Assembly (NCBI GenBank): GCA_023431055.1
Contig: JAEYXX010000123.1
Location: forward strand, 1-64,000
Direction: 5' to 3'
DNA: 64,000 nt
Source of the DNA: Pseudomonadota bacterium
GTDB taxonomy: Bacteria; Pseudomonadota; Gammaproteobacteria; Pseudomonadales; Pseudomonadaceae
The position numbers and the translations under genes were made by a program. Positions 8,838 through 17,943 of this stretch are shown here, one piece after another; positions within the stretch are counted from its first letter, which is position 1, and each line of letters opens with the position of its first letter. The notes under the pieces were generated by a model, which was not told where the DNA came from, made no database searches, and saw nothing but the letters and a program-made list of their open reading frames with translations.

Positions 8838-10889
8838 CTATAGCTTCATGTTCACCGACAGATAGGCCGAGCGGCCCGGCGCCGGGGAGAACATCGGCTG
8901 GTCGTCACCGCCCCAAAAGAAGTTGTCGAACCACACGTACTCATACTCGCGATCGGTCAGGTTCTTCAGTTGCAGGTCGAGGCTGGTGGTCGCGGAGACC
9001 TGATAGCGCACGTTGGCATCCAGCACCGCGAAGCCGCCGTACTTGCCCTGTTCGTTGAGCGTGTCGATGTAGTAATCGCCCTGGGCGCGCGCTTGCAGGC
9101 CGAAGCGCCAGGCGTCGTTGAGCTGGTAATCCATGCCGGCATTGCTGATGTAGCGCGGGGTGGAGATCACTTCGTTACCTGCCAGGGAGCGACCGCCGTC
9201 GCTGATGGCACTGCGTACCTTGGCTTGCTGGATGGCGTGCGAGCCCCATACCGTCCATTGCTGGTTGAGTTGCGCGCTGATCTGCATGTCGACACCGCGA
9301 CGGCGGGTTTCGCCGAGGCCGACCGTGGTGCCGGTCGCGGGCATGTTGGACACCTCGTCGGTGGCGTCCTGCTGCCATACGGCGATACGTGCCTCGGAGC
9401 CGGCGAAGGGCTTGAACTTCACGCCCACTTCCTTGCCGGTGTTGATCGAGGGCTTGTACGCAGCCTGGCCGGTGGTCATGTACGCCGGGCCTTCCGAACC
9501 GGTGAGGATCTGGAAGGTACGGCCCCAGTTGGCATATACGTTCATGTCCGGGGTGATGCTGTATACCACGCTGAGCTTGGGTTGCTCGATCCAGCCGTAG
9601 TCCTGCAGCTTGGCTTTCTCACCGCTCATCAACTCGGTGTTGCCGGAAAACTTGTCCACCCGGTAGGCCGGGATGATCTTCAGTTTTTCGATGGGCTGGA
9701 TGATCGCCTGAGCGTAGGCACCGGTGTTGTACAGCGTGTAGCTGTCATCGTTCTGCGTACGTGCCGGCGGCGCGTCGAAATCGGTAGGAATGCCGAAGTT
9801 GTAGCGATAGCGGCGGTACTCGTTGTTCTGCTGCTCGTAGTTGACGCCACCATCGAGGGTGAGCATCTCGTGGGCGCGCCAGGTCAGGTTGCTCAGCACG
9901 CCGGTCTGCCGTTCCTGCCACTGGCGGCGCTGGCGCGGGGCGTTGCCGACCGGGTAGTCGGTGAAGGTCACGGTGCGGTCATCGTCGTAGCTGTTGTAGT
10001 ACAGCTTGTTGCTCAGGCTCAGGTCGTCGCTGAGCTGGAAATCGGCATGCCCGCTGAGGTGCTTCGTGTCGCGGTCGTCGCCGTCGTTGGCGTTCTTCGC
10101 TGGCGACTGCGTGCGGCTGGCGGCCAGTTGCCGGGCGGTGAGAAAGCCCGGTTCCTCGGCTTCGTGATGATAGAGGCGGGCGACCACACCGAGCTTCATG
10201 GTCTGTTCGTCATCGGTGACGAACCACTTGCCGCCCAGTGAGTATTTGTTGGAGTCGCTGTGGTCACGGAAGCCGTCGGAGTCCTGCTTGGCCAGGAAGT
10301 AGTTCTGCGCGAAGTTGCCTTCTTCATGGCCGACCGCCAGCTGGAATTCGCGGGTGTTGAAGCTGCCGTAGGTCAGGCGGCCATCGGTGTAGTTGCCGCC
10401 CTGACGGGTGACGAAGTTGATGTTGCCGCCAATGTTGTGCAAGCCGTAGCGCGGATCGTTGGTGCCGCGCACCACCTCGATGTAGTCCATGTCCAGCGGG
10501 AAGACCATGTCGATGAAGCGCTGGTTGCCGCTGTTGACGTTGCTCGGCACGCCGTCGATCAGGGTCTTGATGCCGTTGATATAACCTTCGCCATTGAAGG
10601 CGCGGAAGGTCACCTTGCCCGATTCGGCGCCCATGCGCGTCTCGGTCAGCTGGATGCCGGGCATCTGGCCTACCAGCTCCCAGCTGTTCATCACGGTTTT
10701 GTCCTCGATCTTGTCGCTGCCCATGATGTCGACCGAAGTCAGGATGCTGTCGGTGCGCAGCGTACCGGTAGCGTTCGGGGTGACGTAGACCGAGCCGAGC
10801 GAGACGGTGGAGTTGCCGGAGGAAGCTGCATGGATCTGAGGCGCGACCAGTGCGGTCATGACGGCAAGGGAGGCCGAGGTGGCTTTCAT
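8838..10889 (-). CDS. TonB-dependent outer-membrane receptor, probably zinc-regulated
   Basis: The 683-aa protein has a signal peptide (cleavage after QIHA), a plug domain (about residues 55-170, with MGSDKIEDKTVMNSWELVGQ and the IEVVRGTNDPRYG segment) and a C-terminal beta-barrel ending in aromatic-rich strands (SAYLSVNMKL). It should import a metal chelate or similar ligand with TonB energy. I chose the start at 10889, with AGGAA six bases upstream; an upstream Met at 10904 is possible. A strong Zur-like palindrome 136 bp upstream suggests induction by zinc limitation. The ligand itself is not evident from sequence. Confidence 0.88.
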   Translation of the reverse strand: MKATSASLAVMTALVAPQIHAASSGNSTVSLGSVYVTPNATGTLRTDSILTSVDIMGSDKIEDKTVMNSWELVGQMPGIQLTETRMGAESGKVTFRAFNGEGYINGIKTLIDGVPSNVNSGNQRFIDMVFPLDMDYIEVVRGTNDPRYGLHNIGGNINFVTRQGGNYTDGRLTYGSFNTREFQLAVGHEEGNFAQNYFLAKQDSDGFRDHSDSNKYSLGGKWFVTDDEQTMKLGVVARLYHHEAEEPGFLTARQLAASRTQSPAKNANDGDDRDTKHLSGHADFQLSDDLSLSNKLYYNSYDDDRTVTFTDYPVGNAPRQRRQWQERQTGVLSNLTWRAHEMLTLDGGVNYEQQNNEYRRYRYNFGIPTDFDAPPARTQNDDSYTLYNTGAYAQAIIQPIEKLKIIPAYRVDKFSGNTELMSGEKAKLQDYGWIEQPKLSVVYSITPDMNVYANWGRTFQILTGSEGPAYMTTGQAAYKPSINTGKEVGVKFKPFAGSEARIAVWQQDATDEVSNMPATGTTVGLGETRRRGVDMQISAQLNQQWTVWGSHAIQQAKVRSAISDGGRSLAGNEVISTPRYISNAGMDYQLNDAWRFGLQARAQGDYYIDTLNEQGKYGGFAVLDANVRYQVSATTSLDLQLKNLTDREYEYVWFDNFFWGGDDQPMFSPAPGRSAYLSVNMKL

Positions 10890-11220
10890 GGGTATTCCTA
10901 GCATTGCTTTTCTAAGAGTCGGGAGGTTGTTGCGTTGGCCTGCAGCTCGGGCTGGCGAATTTTCAGGCCGCGGCGAGCTGTCCGGTTGTGCCGGAGCGTT
11001 GCGGATGAGGCTCTCGATAAAGACGTTATATCATAACAATATTACGGTGCTCGGCTAGTTTGGAACCGTCTGCCTTTACCGGTGTAGTGCTGTTTAGAGC
11101 GGTTGGTGGCGCTACTTGGCGGCAGCATGAACCACAGGTGGTTGACGGACGATTAGACGCCAGCCCGCTAATGGCGTATCAATATCAGGCGTGCTTCGCG
11201 TTTCTATCCAGGCAATCACT
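10890..11220. other. Divergent intergenic region between TonB receptor and GGDEF gene
   Basis: These 331 bases hold the promoters of the two divergent genes. The clearest element is the Zur-like palindrome at 11025-11037 within an AT-rich stretch. I see no RNA gene and no supported ORF here. Confidence 0.6.
11025..11037. promoter_or_regulatory. Zur-like operator
   Basis: GTTATATCATAAC matches the gammaproteobacterial Zur core GTTATAnTATAAC with a single mismatch, inside an AT-rich window. Zur represses zinc-uptake genes when zinc is sufficient. The site lies between a TonB receptor gene and a divergent diguanylate cyclase gene, so it could act on either; the receptor is the more likely target. 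Confidence 0.6.
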
Positions 11221-12885
11221 ATGCAGTCCCTGTGTTCGGTCAGCGCGCCCGGCAGCGCCAACGATGAGCGTCTCGATGGGTTGGTACGCCTGCTTGGTCG
11301 GTATTTCGATGCGACCGCCGTCCTGATCTGGGGCGCTGGAGAAGTGCAGCACATCTGCGCCAGCCATGAGCTGAGCGATGCACAGCTGGGGAAGATCGGC
11401 GAGGCCTGCGCGACCACTCTGAGCTGGCCATTGCTGGCCCGCGAAGGCGCGACGCTAGGGACTTTGTACTTGCTGAGCGAGCAGCCGCGTGAGCTGGATG
11501 CAAAAGAGCGCGAGGCGCTGCAGGACTTCGCCAACCTGGCGCATGACCTGCTGCCGCGTGAGGCCGATGAGGCCCGGCAACGTCAGGAAATCGCCGCTTT
11601 GCAGGGCAGCGAACGACGCATGGCGCTGGCCATTGCCGGTAGTGGCACCGGAATCTGGGACCGCAATATCGCTACTGGTGAGATTCACTACTCAAGCAGT
11701 TGGAAGGCGCTGCTCGGGTATGCTGACCACGAAATCGGCAATCGCATCGAAGAGAGCTATACCCGCGTGCATCCGGCCGACCTCGACTACGTCAAGGCGA
11801 CCATCCAGGCGCATCTGGATCAGCGCACCGCGGCCTATGAAGTCGAACACCGTCTGCGCTGCCGTGATGGTCAGTACAAATGGGTATGCAGCCGCGGCAA
11901 GGTGGTCGAGCGCGACAAGCACGGCAAACCGCTGCGGATGATCGGCACCACCACCGACATCACCGCCATGCGCCGACTGTCCGAACAGGTGCAGCAGGCC
12001 GCCGCCCTGATGACCGACCTGACCAACGAAATCCCCGGCATGGTCTTTCAGTACCGCAGGCAGCCCAGTGGCGAATCGTCCTTCACCTACGTCAGCGCCG
12101 GCGCGCAAGCCATCTGTGGCCTGAGTGCGATGCAACTGATGGACGATGCGCAGGCACTTACAGCCATCGTCCACCCGGACGATCGCATGGCGTTCATCGA
12201 CTCCTTCGAGCTGTCGGCCGAGGAGCTGACGCCCTGGCACCTGGAGTTTCGCGTGCAGGTAGCGGGGCGCGACATTACCTGGTGTCTGGGCGAAGCCCGA
12301 CCGCGCCGCGAAGAGGGCGGTGGCGTGATCTGGCATGGCGTCATGACCGACGTGACCGAGCGTAAACAGATCGAGGCCGAGCTGCAGGCCTTCGCCACCA
12401 CCGATTTTCTCACTCAGCTGGCCAACCGCCGGCATTTCATGCATCAGCTCGAAGCCGAACTGGCACGCCTGCGGCGCAACCCCGAGCAGAGTGCGGCGAT
12501 CCTGATGTTCGACCTCGACTACTTCAAGGCCATCAACGACCGCTGGGGGCACAATGTCGGCGATCAGGCCCTGCGCCATTTCGCCACGATACTCGCCAGC
12601 CAGTTGCGCAAGACCGATACGGCCGGACGCCTGGGCGGCGAGGAGTTCGCCGTGGTGCTCAGCGAGGCGAATCTGGACAAGGCCATGCACTTCGCCACAC
12701 GCATTCAGAACCAACTGGCCAACACCCCGATCCAGCATGCGGGAGAGCAGATCCACCTGGCGGTCAGCGTGGGGATCTCATCGCTCAACGCCAGCGATGC
12801 CAGCGTCGAGGCCGCCTTGTCGCGCAGCGATATCGCCCTGTACTGCGCCAAGCGCGGCGGGCGAAATCGCATCGAGCATCATTGA
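11221..12885 (+). CDS. PAS-PAS-GGDEF diguanylate cyclase
   Basis: The 554-aa protein has an N-terminal GAF-like region (about residues 5-110), a PAS/PAC domain (about 120-260, ending MIGTTTDIT), a second PAS/PAC (about 265-385, ending GVMTDVTERKQIEAEL) and a C-terminal GGDEF domain with an intact GGEEF active site at residues 472-476. No transmembrane segment is visible, so it is likely a cytoplasmic c-di-GMP synthase. There is no EAL domain, and the inhibitory RxxD site is not obvious. ATG 11221 is preferred over a GTG at 11191; neither has a strong ribosome-binding site. Confidence 0.88.
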   Translation: MQSLCSVSAPGSANDERLDGLVRLLGRYFDATAVLIWGAGEVQHICASHELSDAQLGKIGEACATTLSWPLLAREGATLGTLYLLSEQPRELDAKEREALQDFANLAHDLLPREADEARQRQEIAALQGSERRMALAIAGSGTGIWDRNIATGEIHYSSSWKALLGYADHEIGNRIEESYTRVHPADLDYVKATIQAHLDQRTAAYEVEHRLRCRDGQYKWVCSRGKVVERDKHGKPLRMIGTTTDITAMRRLSEQVQQAAALMTDLTNEIPGMVFQYRRQPSGESSFTYVSAGAQAICGLSAMQLMDDAQALTAIVHPDDRMAFIDSFELSAEELTPWHLEFRVQVAGRDITWCLGEARPRREEGGGVIWHGVMTDVTERKQIEAELQAFATTDFLTQLANRRHFMHQLEAELARLRRNPEQSAAILMFDLDYFKAINDRWGHNVGDQALRHFATILASQLRKTDTAGRLGGEEFAVVLSEANLDKAMHFATRIQNQLANTPIQHAGEQIHLAVSVGISSLNASDASVEAALSRSDIALYCAKRGGRNRIEHH

Positions 12886-12930
12886 CTGGGCAGGCTTGAT
12901 CACCTGCAAGAGACACGCGTCACAGCCAGC

Positions 12931-12954
12931 GCCCGCCGCGAAAAAACGGCGGGC
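12931..12954 (+). terminator. Terminator-like hairpin
   Basis: GCCCGCCG pairs with CGGCGGGC across an 8-base A-rich loop, 45 bases after the GGDEF gene stop. It lacks a T-run, so it may be a stability hairpin rather than a true intrinsic terminator. Confidence 0.45.
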
Positions 12955-13027
12955 AGTTGCGCTGGACGCATGGCGCCATGCTGACTAACGTGGTTGCCCC
13001 ATTCGAACCACCACAGGAAATCCTCAT

Positions 13028-13327
13028 ATGGACGTGCAATACAATTCCCTTGAAGAAGTGCGCGAGCGCATCGACCAGATTGACCGCGCCATGGTCGACC
13101 TCATCGCCCAGCGTGGCGGTTTCGTCGCTCAGGCGGCGCGCTTCAAGAAAGACAGTGCAGACGTTCGCGCCCCTGCGCGCGTCGAGCAGGTCATCGCCAA
13201 GGTGCGCACATTGGCCGATGAGCGTGGCGCCTCGGCAGCGGTTGTGGAGCAGGTTTACCGTGCGATGATCGCTGCATTCATCGAGGAAGAACTGCGTACC
13301 CATGCCGCCTTGAGCGCAGATGCCTGA
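13028..13327 (+). CDS. Chorismate mutase, AroQ type, stand-alone
   Basis: The 99-aa product is an all-helical AroQ-class chorismate mutase: an N-terminal helix EEVRERIDQIDRAMVDLIAQR with the conserved Arg and a C-terminal AVVEQVYRAMIAAFIEEE helix. It would convert chorismate to prephenate. Because it is a separate short domain without a fused dehydratase or a signal peptide, it resembles PchB-like or orphan cytosolic mutases. No salicylate or siderophore genes adjoin it, so I do not assign it to that pathway. A clear AGGAAATCCTC ribosome-binding site precedes ATG 13028. Confidence 0.85.
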   Translation: MDVQYNSLEEVRERIDQIDRAMVDLIAQRGGFVAQAARFKKDSADVRAPARVEQVIAKVRTLADERGASAAVVEQVYRAMIAAFIEEELRTHAALSADA

Positions 13328-13351
13328 ACGGCGCCAGCCCTGACGCTGAGC

Positions 13352-13978
13352 CTAACGCTGGCTCAGCGCCGCCACTGATACGCCGGAGGCCACGAAGGTC
13401 ATCCCGGCGCCCAGGTTCAACCCCTTCACCACCCGTGGCCGCGCTTGCAGATAGCGCGACAGCGAGGTGGCGAACACACCCATCAGCGCGAAGCCTACTG
13501 CCGTCAGCACCGCGAACCACAGGCCGTAAACCAGCATCTGCGTGCTCACCGAGCCGCGCTGCGGATCGACGAACTGCGGGATGAACGCCAACACGAAAAA
13601 GCCCGGCTTGGGGTTGAGCGCGGCGGATAGAAAACCGGTGAGGAAGATGCTCGGCAGCGATTGCCGTGTGACGGAGCGAAAGTTGATCAGGTTGCGCGTG
13701 CGTAGCACCTTGATACCCAGCCAGAGCAGATAACCGGCGCCGATGCACTTGATCAGCCAGAACGCCAGCTCCGAGGTCTGCATCAGCAACGTCAGCCCCA
13801 GCGACGCCGCCAACACGTGAAACAGAATCCCGGTGCCCGACGCCATACCTGAAACGATGGCCGCCAGGCGCCCCTGGCCGAGCCCGCGCGCCACCGCCAG
13901 CAGATTGTCCGGGCCGGGAGCCAGCACCAGCAAAATGCAGGCGCCCGTATAAGCCAGCCAGGTATCGATAGGGAACAT
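13352..13978 (-). CDS. LysE/RhtB-family amino-acid exporter
   Basis: The 208-aa membrane protein has about six hydrophobic segments and the family pattern FPIDTWLAYTGACILLVLAPGPDNLLAVARG at the N-terminus. RhtB-type proteins export amino acids or their analogues; the substrate is not predictable. I chose ATG 13978 because GGAGGT lies immediately upstream. A longer reading frame reaching 14125 adds 49 residues without family similarity. Its stop lies 24 bases from the stop of the chorismate mutase gene on the other strand. Confidence 0.88.
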   Translation of the reverse strand: MFPIDTWLAYTGACILLVLAPGPDNLLAVARGLGQGRLAAIVSGMASGTGILFHVLAASLGLTLLMQTSELAFWLIKCIGAGYLLWLGIKVLRTRNLINFRSVTRQSLPSIFLTGFLSAALNPKPGFFVLAFIPQFVDPQRGSVSTQMLVYGLWFAVLTAVGFALMGVFATSLSRYLQARPRVVKGLNLGAGMTFVASGVSVAALSQR

Positions 13979-14437
13979 GCACACCTCCATGCCGAAATGA
14001 ATGAGGGCTCCGCCCCCAGGGACGGCCGACACTAACGCAGCGTAATTGGCCGGGGCAAACCGTCGCGGCTGGAAATGCGACACAGCTGCCGAACGGCAAA
14101 TACAGAGGGATGCCACTCGCTGCATATGAACGAAAGGCCTCTCTCTATAGCACGTGACGACTCAAATACAGGCCGCCAGCCTACAGCCGTAACTCCGAGC
14201 GCCTGGCCTGATACTCATCGCCAAGCGGCGAACACAGGCGCTGATGGACGCGGCTGAGCCCCCCCAGCTCTCGGCTATGGCGCTACCGCGCTTTGAATAC
14301 TCGGTTCTCACGCCCTGTCACGGGATTGACCGTGTAGCTTGGGGAGGTGAGGACAAGTTTGTTAGGGGCTGCTATCGGCCAGAAGCAGACTGTGATCAAA
14401 ATAAATCTGCCTACTTTTTTGCCTATGGAGTGTCCGG
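13979..14437. other. Intergenic region at the edge of an AT-richer segment
   Basis: These 459 bases hold no ORF I can support. From about 14100 onward the composition shifts to a lower GC than the surroundings, and this continues through the next two genes. The 3' part contains T-runs near 14415 just ahead of the next gene, possibly its promoter. Confidence 0.5.
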
Positions 14438-14860
14438 ATGCACCCATCGCTCCAACACGCGCTGGATATTATTGCTATTGAACGCAACGCTGCCGAGTAC
14501 ACCTTAGCGTTTGATGCAGCGTATGACTTAGCCCGCGTATTTGGCGAACTTGATCTGGCTAATCGCCTATTCGCGGAAATTCCCAGAACAGTGCCTGAAG
14601 GGCTGGTTGCCGACCTGTTCAACCTGCTGGTTTGGCAAACGAACGACAACGGCTCAGCTATGATGCGGGAGATCGAAACGTGGCTTAGAGACGGGCAGGA
14701 CATACGCAAGCTGACGATTGCCATGAGCCTGGATGCATACCCGTTTCCAGACGCCCAGGAGATGTATCAGGTGCTGTCCACACTAGCCGCGGCTACCCCG
14801 GAAGTGGCAGCGAGGTGCCAAACGCTTATCACATTGCGAAAGGCGAGTGCACACCGTTGA
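14438..14860 (+). CDS. Unrecognised small protein, possibly immunity-like
   Basis: I do not recognise the 140-aa product. It is acidic and looks helical throughout, with no signal peptide or membrane segment. ATG 14438 has GGAG seven bases upstream. Codon usage is less GC-rich than in neighbouring genes, suggesting later acquisition. The next gene, 130 bases downstream on the same strand, has similar composition. Pairs of small, variable cytosolic proteins of this kind are often immunity or accessory genes in Pseudomonas, but no toxin is visible nearby, so that is only a guess. Confidence 0.6.
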   Translation: MHPSLQHALDIIAIERNAAEYTLAFDAAYDLARVFGELDLANRLFAEIPRTVPEGLVADLFNLLVWQTNDNGSAMMREIETWLRDGQDIRKLTIAMSLDAYPFPDAQEMYQVLSTLAAATPEVAARCQTLITLRKASAHR

Positions 14861-14989
14861 ACATGACGCAGGAAGAAAGAGGCGCTGCGAGTCTACTGAT
14901 AAACTCTGCCAGATAACTCACTCTCAAAATTTAATCCCAGCCACCACCATGATCATCGAAGGCCTAATTCAACATCGGGGGGGAAAAGT

Positions 14990-15706
14990 TTGAACATCTA
15001 TGCCCCAACTTTTTGGCCTAACGGATCGGAAATTGATCATGGCGCTCCTTCGCTGCGGCTGAGGGATATTCTGCCGGCCCTGGGCAGCACCACGTTCGCC
15101 TGCTTCGACAAAGACCACTTGCCGCATATAGGAGAAACAGTGCATGTGCTCTGGATACCACCTGTTTCGGATATCAATGGCTGGAGTGAACAGCCCTCGG
15201 AGATCGCTCTGAGCTACTTGCTGACGGCAAAAGTCATCAGCGAGGCGACGTTAATGGCTCCATCAGAGCGAGACCCAAATTTCATTCTTCGAGGCAAATA
15301 CAGGTACACGCTCAATGTTCTCGCCCGTGAACGGCTGTTGGATGTGCTGAAAACTTTTACAGTTGAGGCAGACTCTTGGAGCCTGCCGACAGTCGCTACT
15401 GACCAAGGTATTACCCAGCTTTGGGATGAGGTGCATTGGTGCGGCGTGGCATCCGTCGAAGGGCTGATCTACCTGGTGGCTAACACAAGAAATGAGGGAT
15501 TTATGGAGCTGTTGCTGAGCAAGGAAGGGGAACATCTCATTGGCCTGTTCTCCCTAGAGCTCAACCCCTCGGGAATCCAATGCAATCTGGGCAAGCACCG
15601 CCTAACGGCCATGGAGCAGCATTCTATCCAGCGCGCCATGCACAACGCTCAACCACTCTTGGATTCTCAGGCTCCCTATATCGTATTTTGTGATGCTCTG
15701 GATTGA
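14990..15706 (+). CDS. Unrecognised 238-aa protein with a G-tract at its start
   Basis: The product starts (from TTG 14990) NIYAPTFWPNGSEIDHGAP and shows no signal peptide, membrane segment or motif I can name. A seven-G tract (14977-14983) lies just upstream. An ATG at 14949 opens MIIEGLIQHRGGK but terminates at a TGA overlapping the TTG. One extra G would join the two into a single 251-aa frame, with an N-terminus that looks more natural. The gene may therefore be phase-variable, recently frameshifted, or affected by a homopolymer error. It shares a low GC content with the preceding gene. Confidence 0.55.
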   Translation: MNIYAPTFWPNGSEIDHGAPSLRLRDILPALGSTTFACFDKDHLPHIGETVHVLWIPPVSDINGWSEQPSEIALSYLLTAKVISEATLMAPSERDPNFILRGKYRYTLNVLARERLLDVLKTFTVEADSWSLPTVATDQGITQLWDEVHWCGVASVEGLIYLVANTRNEGFMELLLSKEGEHLIGLFSLELNPSGIQCNLGKHRLTAMEQHSIQRAMHNAQPLLDSQAPYIVFCDALD

Positions 15707-15795
15707 AGTGAGATGAATGTCTGCTTCTTGGCCGAAAGCAGCCCAGTCACTGAGCTAGTAAAGACCGTGTGTGGAAGTAGACGCCAGATTGGATG

Positions 15796-16608
15796 TCACT
15801 CATTGGCTATCTGCGCGCAAATCCTGGGAGCTGCCGCATACAGACAGGAGTAGTGAGAAAGCCCCACCATCCGCTCGACGCGCACGTTGTTTGGGAGGCG
15901 CTTAGCCAGATACGCCGACATAGCGAAGGGCGACCAGTTGTCCTCGGCGCCATGCCATAGGCATACATCTGCCTCGCAGGCGAAGGTGCTGGCTGACCAG
16001 GGATGGAGATATTGCTGTATGTCCCGCGTATAGCCGGTCGTACCTTGGGCAAAGCACTGTTGCAGTACCTGGCAGATAAGCGCTTTGAACTTCGGTGATT
16101 TCACCAGCTCCCGATCCTGCCCCTGAGCGCTGGCGAACAGCATGCGAAACAGCAGCTGCGGTGCGCGTTTGGCTAGCAGCGCCTGCAATTTCACCAGCCA
16201 GTGGAGCAAGCCTGGGCTGCGCTGGGCCAGCGAGAACACGGCCTTGCCCGCCATCTGATCGAGGAAGTCTCCACCATCGAGCGGGGCGGCGGCGGAAACC
16301 AGGTGCTGGCTGCGAACCTGGCCTGGCATAAGGGCAGCGACTTCCAATGCGGCATGCGTGCCGAGGGAAAAACCGATGAAGTCGATCCGAGCATCTTGCA
16401 CGGTCTCGCTGACCGCCTGGGCAATCTGTCGGTAGTAGTCAGCGCCGGTGATGGCGTGGTCGATGGCGAATCGGTCGAAGCAGAGAATGCGCAGGCCCTG
16501 TTCTCGGGCCGGCGCGTCGAATACGGAGGCCTCAGAAGGCGAGCCCGGCACCCCGTGGAAGTAAACGACCGGTTTGCCAGCCGGGTTTCCGTATTCGTTG
16601 AAGTCCAT
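15796..16608 (-). CDS. Alpha/beta hydrolase
   Basis: The 270-aa protein has the alpha/beta-hydrolase landmarks: the oxyanion-loop motif VVYFHGVPGSPSE near residue 15, the nucleophile elbow GFSLG (Ser near residue 101), an acid in WHGAEDNWSP and the histidine in GLSHYSCL. The triad appears complete. There is no signal peptide, so it acts in the cytoplasm. The substrate is unknown. It stands alone, with the stop 89 bases from that of the preceding plus-strand gene. Confidence 0.85.
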   Translation of the reverse strand: MDFNEYGNPAGKPVVYFHGVPGSPSEASVFDAPAREQGLRILCFDRFAIDHAITGADYYRQIAQAVSETVQDARIDFIGFSLGTHAALEVAALMPGQVRSQHLVSAAAPLDGGDFLDQMAGKAVFSLAQRSPGLLHWLVKLQALLAKRAPQLLFRMLFASAQGQDRELVKSPKFKALICQVLQQCFAQGTTGYTRDIQQYLHPWSASTFACEADVCLWHGAEDNWSPFAMSAYLAKRLPNNVRVERMVGLSHYSCLYAAAPRICAQIANE

Positions 16609-16725
16609 CGCTAGTTCCGAGCAAAGTGGCGTCTCGGTCTTTTATCACCACCTTGCTGAATACGCGCTAGGACGAACTGCCGCATTGCCTTCTGGGTTCG
16701 AGCCCCGGAATGAACCGGGCTCGAT

Positions 16726-17811
16726 TCACGCCGGCAACCTGACCTTCTTCTTCGCCCCGAACAGGTTCCAGCTGGCCACGAACAGCGCCGCCACCAGCGG
16801 GCCGATCACGAAGCCGTTGAGACCCAGCAGGGAGAGGCCGCCGAGGGTGGAGATGAGGATCAGGTAGTCGGGCATGCGGGTGTCCTTGCCGACCAGGATG
16901 GGGCGCAGGATGTTGTCCACCAGGCCGATCACCAGTACGCCGAACGCGGTGAGGATGATGCCTTGCACCATGCTGCCGCTGAGCATCAAGTAGATGGCCA
17001 CTGGCGCCCAGATGATGCCGGCGCCGGCTGCCGGCAGCAGTGATAGAAACGCCATCAGTACGCCCCATAGCAACGGGCTGTAGAGGCCCAGCGCCCAGAA
17101 GATGAAGCCACCGAGCGCGCCCTGTACGGCAGCGACCACCACGTTGCCTTTTACCGTGGCACGTACCACTCGGGTGAACTTGATCTGCAGGCGGCGTTTG
17201 GTGCTGCCGGCCAGCGGGACGGCGTCTCGGATTCTATGCACCAGATCCTTGCCGTCACGCAGCAGGAAGAACAGCAGGTAGAGCATCACGAAGAAGCCGA
17301 TGAAGAACTCGAAGGTGCCCTGGCCAATGGCGAATACCTTGGTGGCCAGGTATTGGCTGCCGGCCATGGCGCCCTTGGAGATCTGTTCGCGCAGGCCTTC
17401 GAGGTTGCTCATGCCGACACGGTCGAGCTGTTCCTGGATCGACGGCGGCAGCATCTGGATGAAACTGGTGACGTAGGCACCGGTATCCAGCTCGCCTGAT
17501 TCCAGCTTCTGGTACAGGGCGGTGCCTTCCGCCACTACGGCAGAGGTGATGAAGATCACCGGAAGAATCGCCACCAACAGGCAGATGATCAGTGTCAGCA
17601 GGGCGGCCACGTTGCCTCTGCCGCCGGTACGACGCAGCAGGCGCTCCTGCAGCGGTGCGAACACCACGGCGAGGACCATGGCCCAGAACACCGCGCCGTA
17701 GAACGGCAACAGTATCCAGAAGAAGGCGATGGTCACCAGGACGAGCAGCAGGATGAAGGCTTTCTGTTCGAAGGTCGGGTTCTGCATTTCGGGTTCGCCG
17801 GGAAGGGACAT
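16726..17811 (-). CDS. AI-2E family (UPF0118/PerM-like) permease
   Basis: The 361-aa membrane protein has about eight hydrophobic segments and the family segments FFVMLYLLFFLLRDGK and ALGLYSPLLWGVLMAFLSLLPAAGAGIIW. Despite the family name, most members have not been shown to export autoinducer-2; some act as Na+ or Li+/H+ antiporters. ATG 17811 is used here; a second Met eight residues in is equally plausible, as neither has a good ribosome-binding site. The upstream 130 bp is shared with the divergent methyltransferase gene. Confidence 0.85.
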   Translation of the reverse strand: MSLPGEPEMQNPTFEQKAFILLLVLVTIAFFWILLPFYGAVFWAMVLAVVFAPLQERLLRRTGGRGNVAALLTLIICLLVAILPVIFITSAVVAEGTALYQKLESGELDTGAYVTSFIQMLPPSIQEQLDRVGMSNLEGLREQISKGAMAGSQYLATKVFAIGQGTFEFFIGFFVMLYLLFFLLRDGKDLVHRIRDAVPLAGSTKRRLQIKFTRVVRATVKGNVVVAAVQGALGGFIFWALGLYSPLLWGVLMAFLSLLPAAGAGIIWAPVAIYLMLSGSMVQGIILTAFGVLVIGLVDNILRPILVGKDTRMPDYLILISTLGGLSLLGLNGFVIGPLVAALFVASWNLFGAKKKVRLPA

Positions 17812-17943
17812 GCCAGTTAGTCCCCCGATGCCCTGGCAAAGTGCCCTTAAAGTTGGATTGGGCTTGTAGTCGCTCGCTTGGGGGGCTTGACAGCTCTGGG
17901 ATACTGGAAGACGTGAGGGCGATCATTCGACGGAGGCATGGCC

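Noticed and set aside
8970..10241. 423-codon plus-strand frame opposite the TonB receptor
   Set aside because: Shadow frame; the receptor on the minus strand has a signal peptide, plug and barrel and its own ribosome-binding site.
14296..14440. Minus-strand frame ending NPVTGRENRVFKAR, possibly the tail of a lost toxin gene
   Set aside because: Only about 50 codons are open, there is no start signal and it runs into the antisense of the next gene. Too little to call a remnant.
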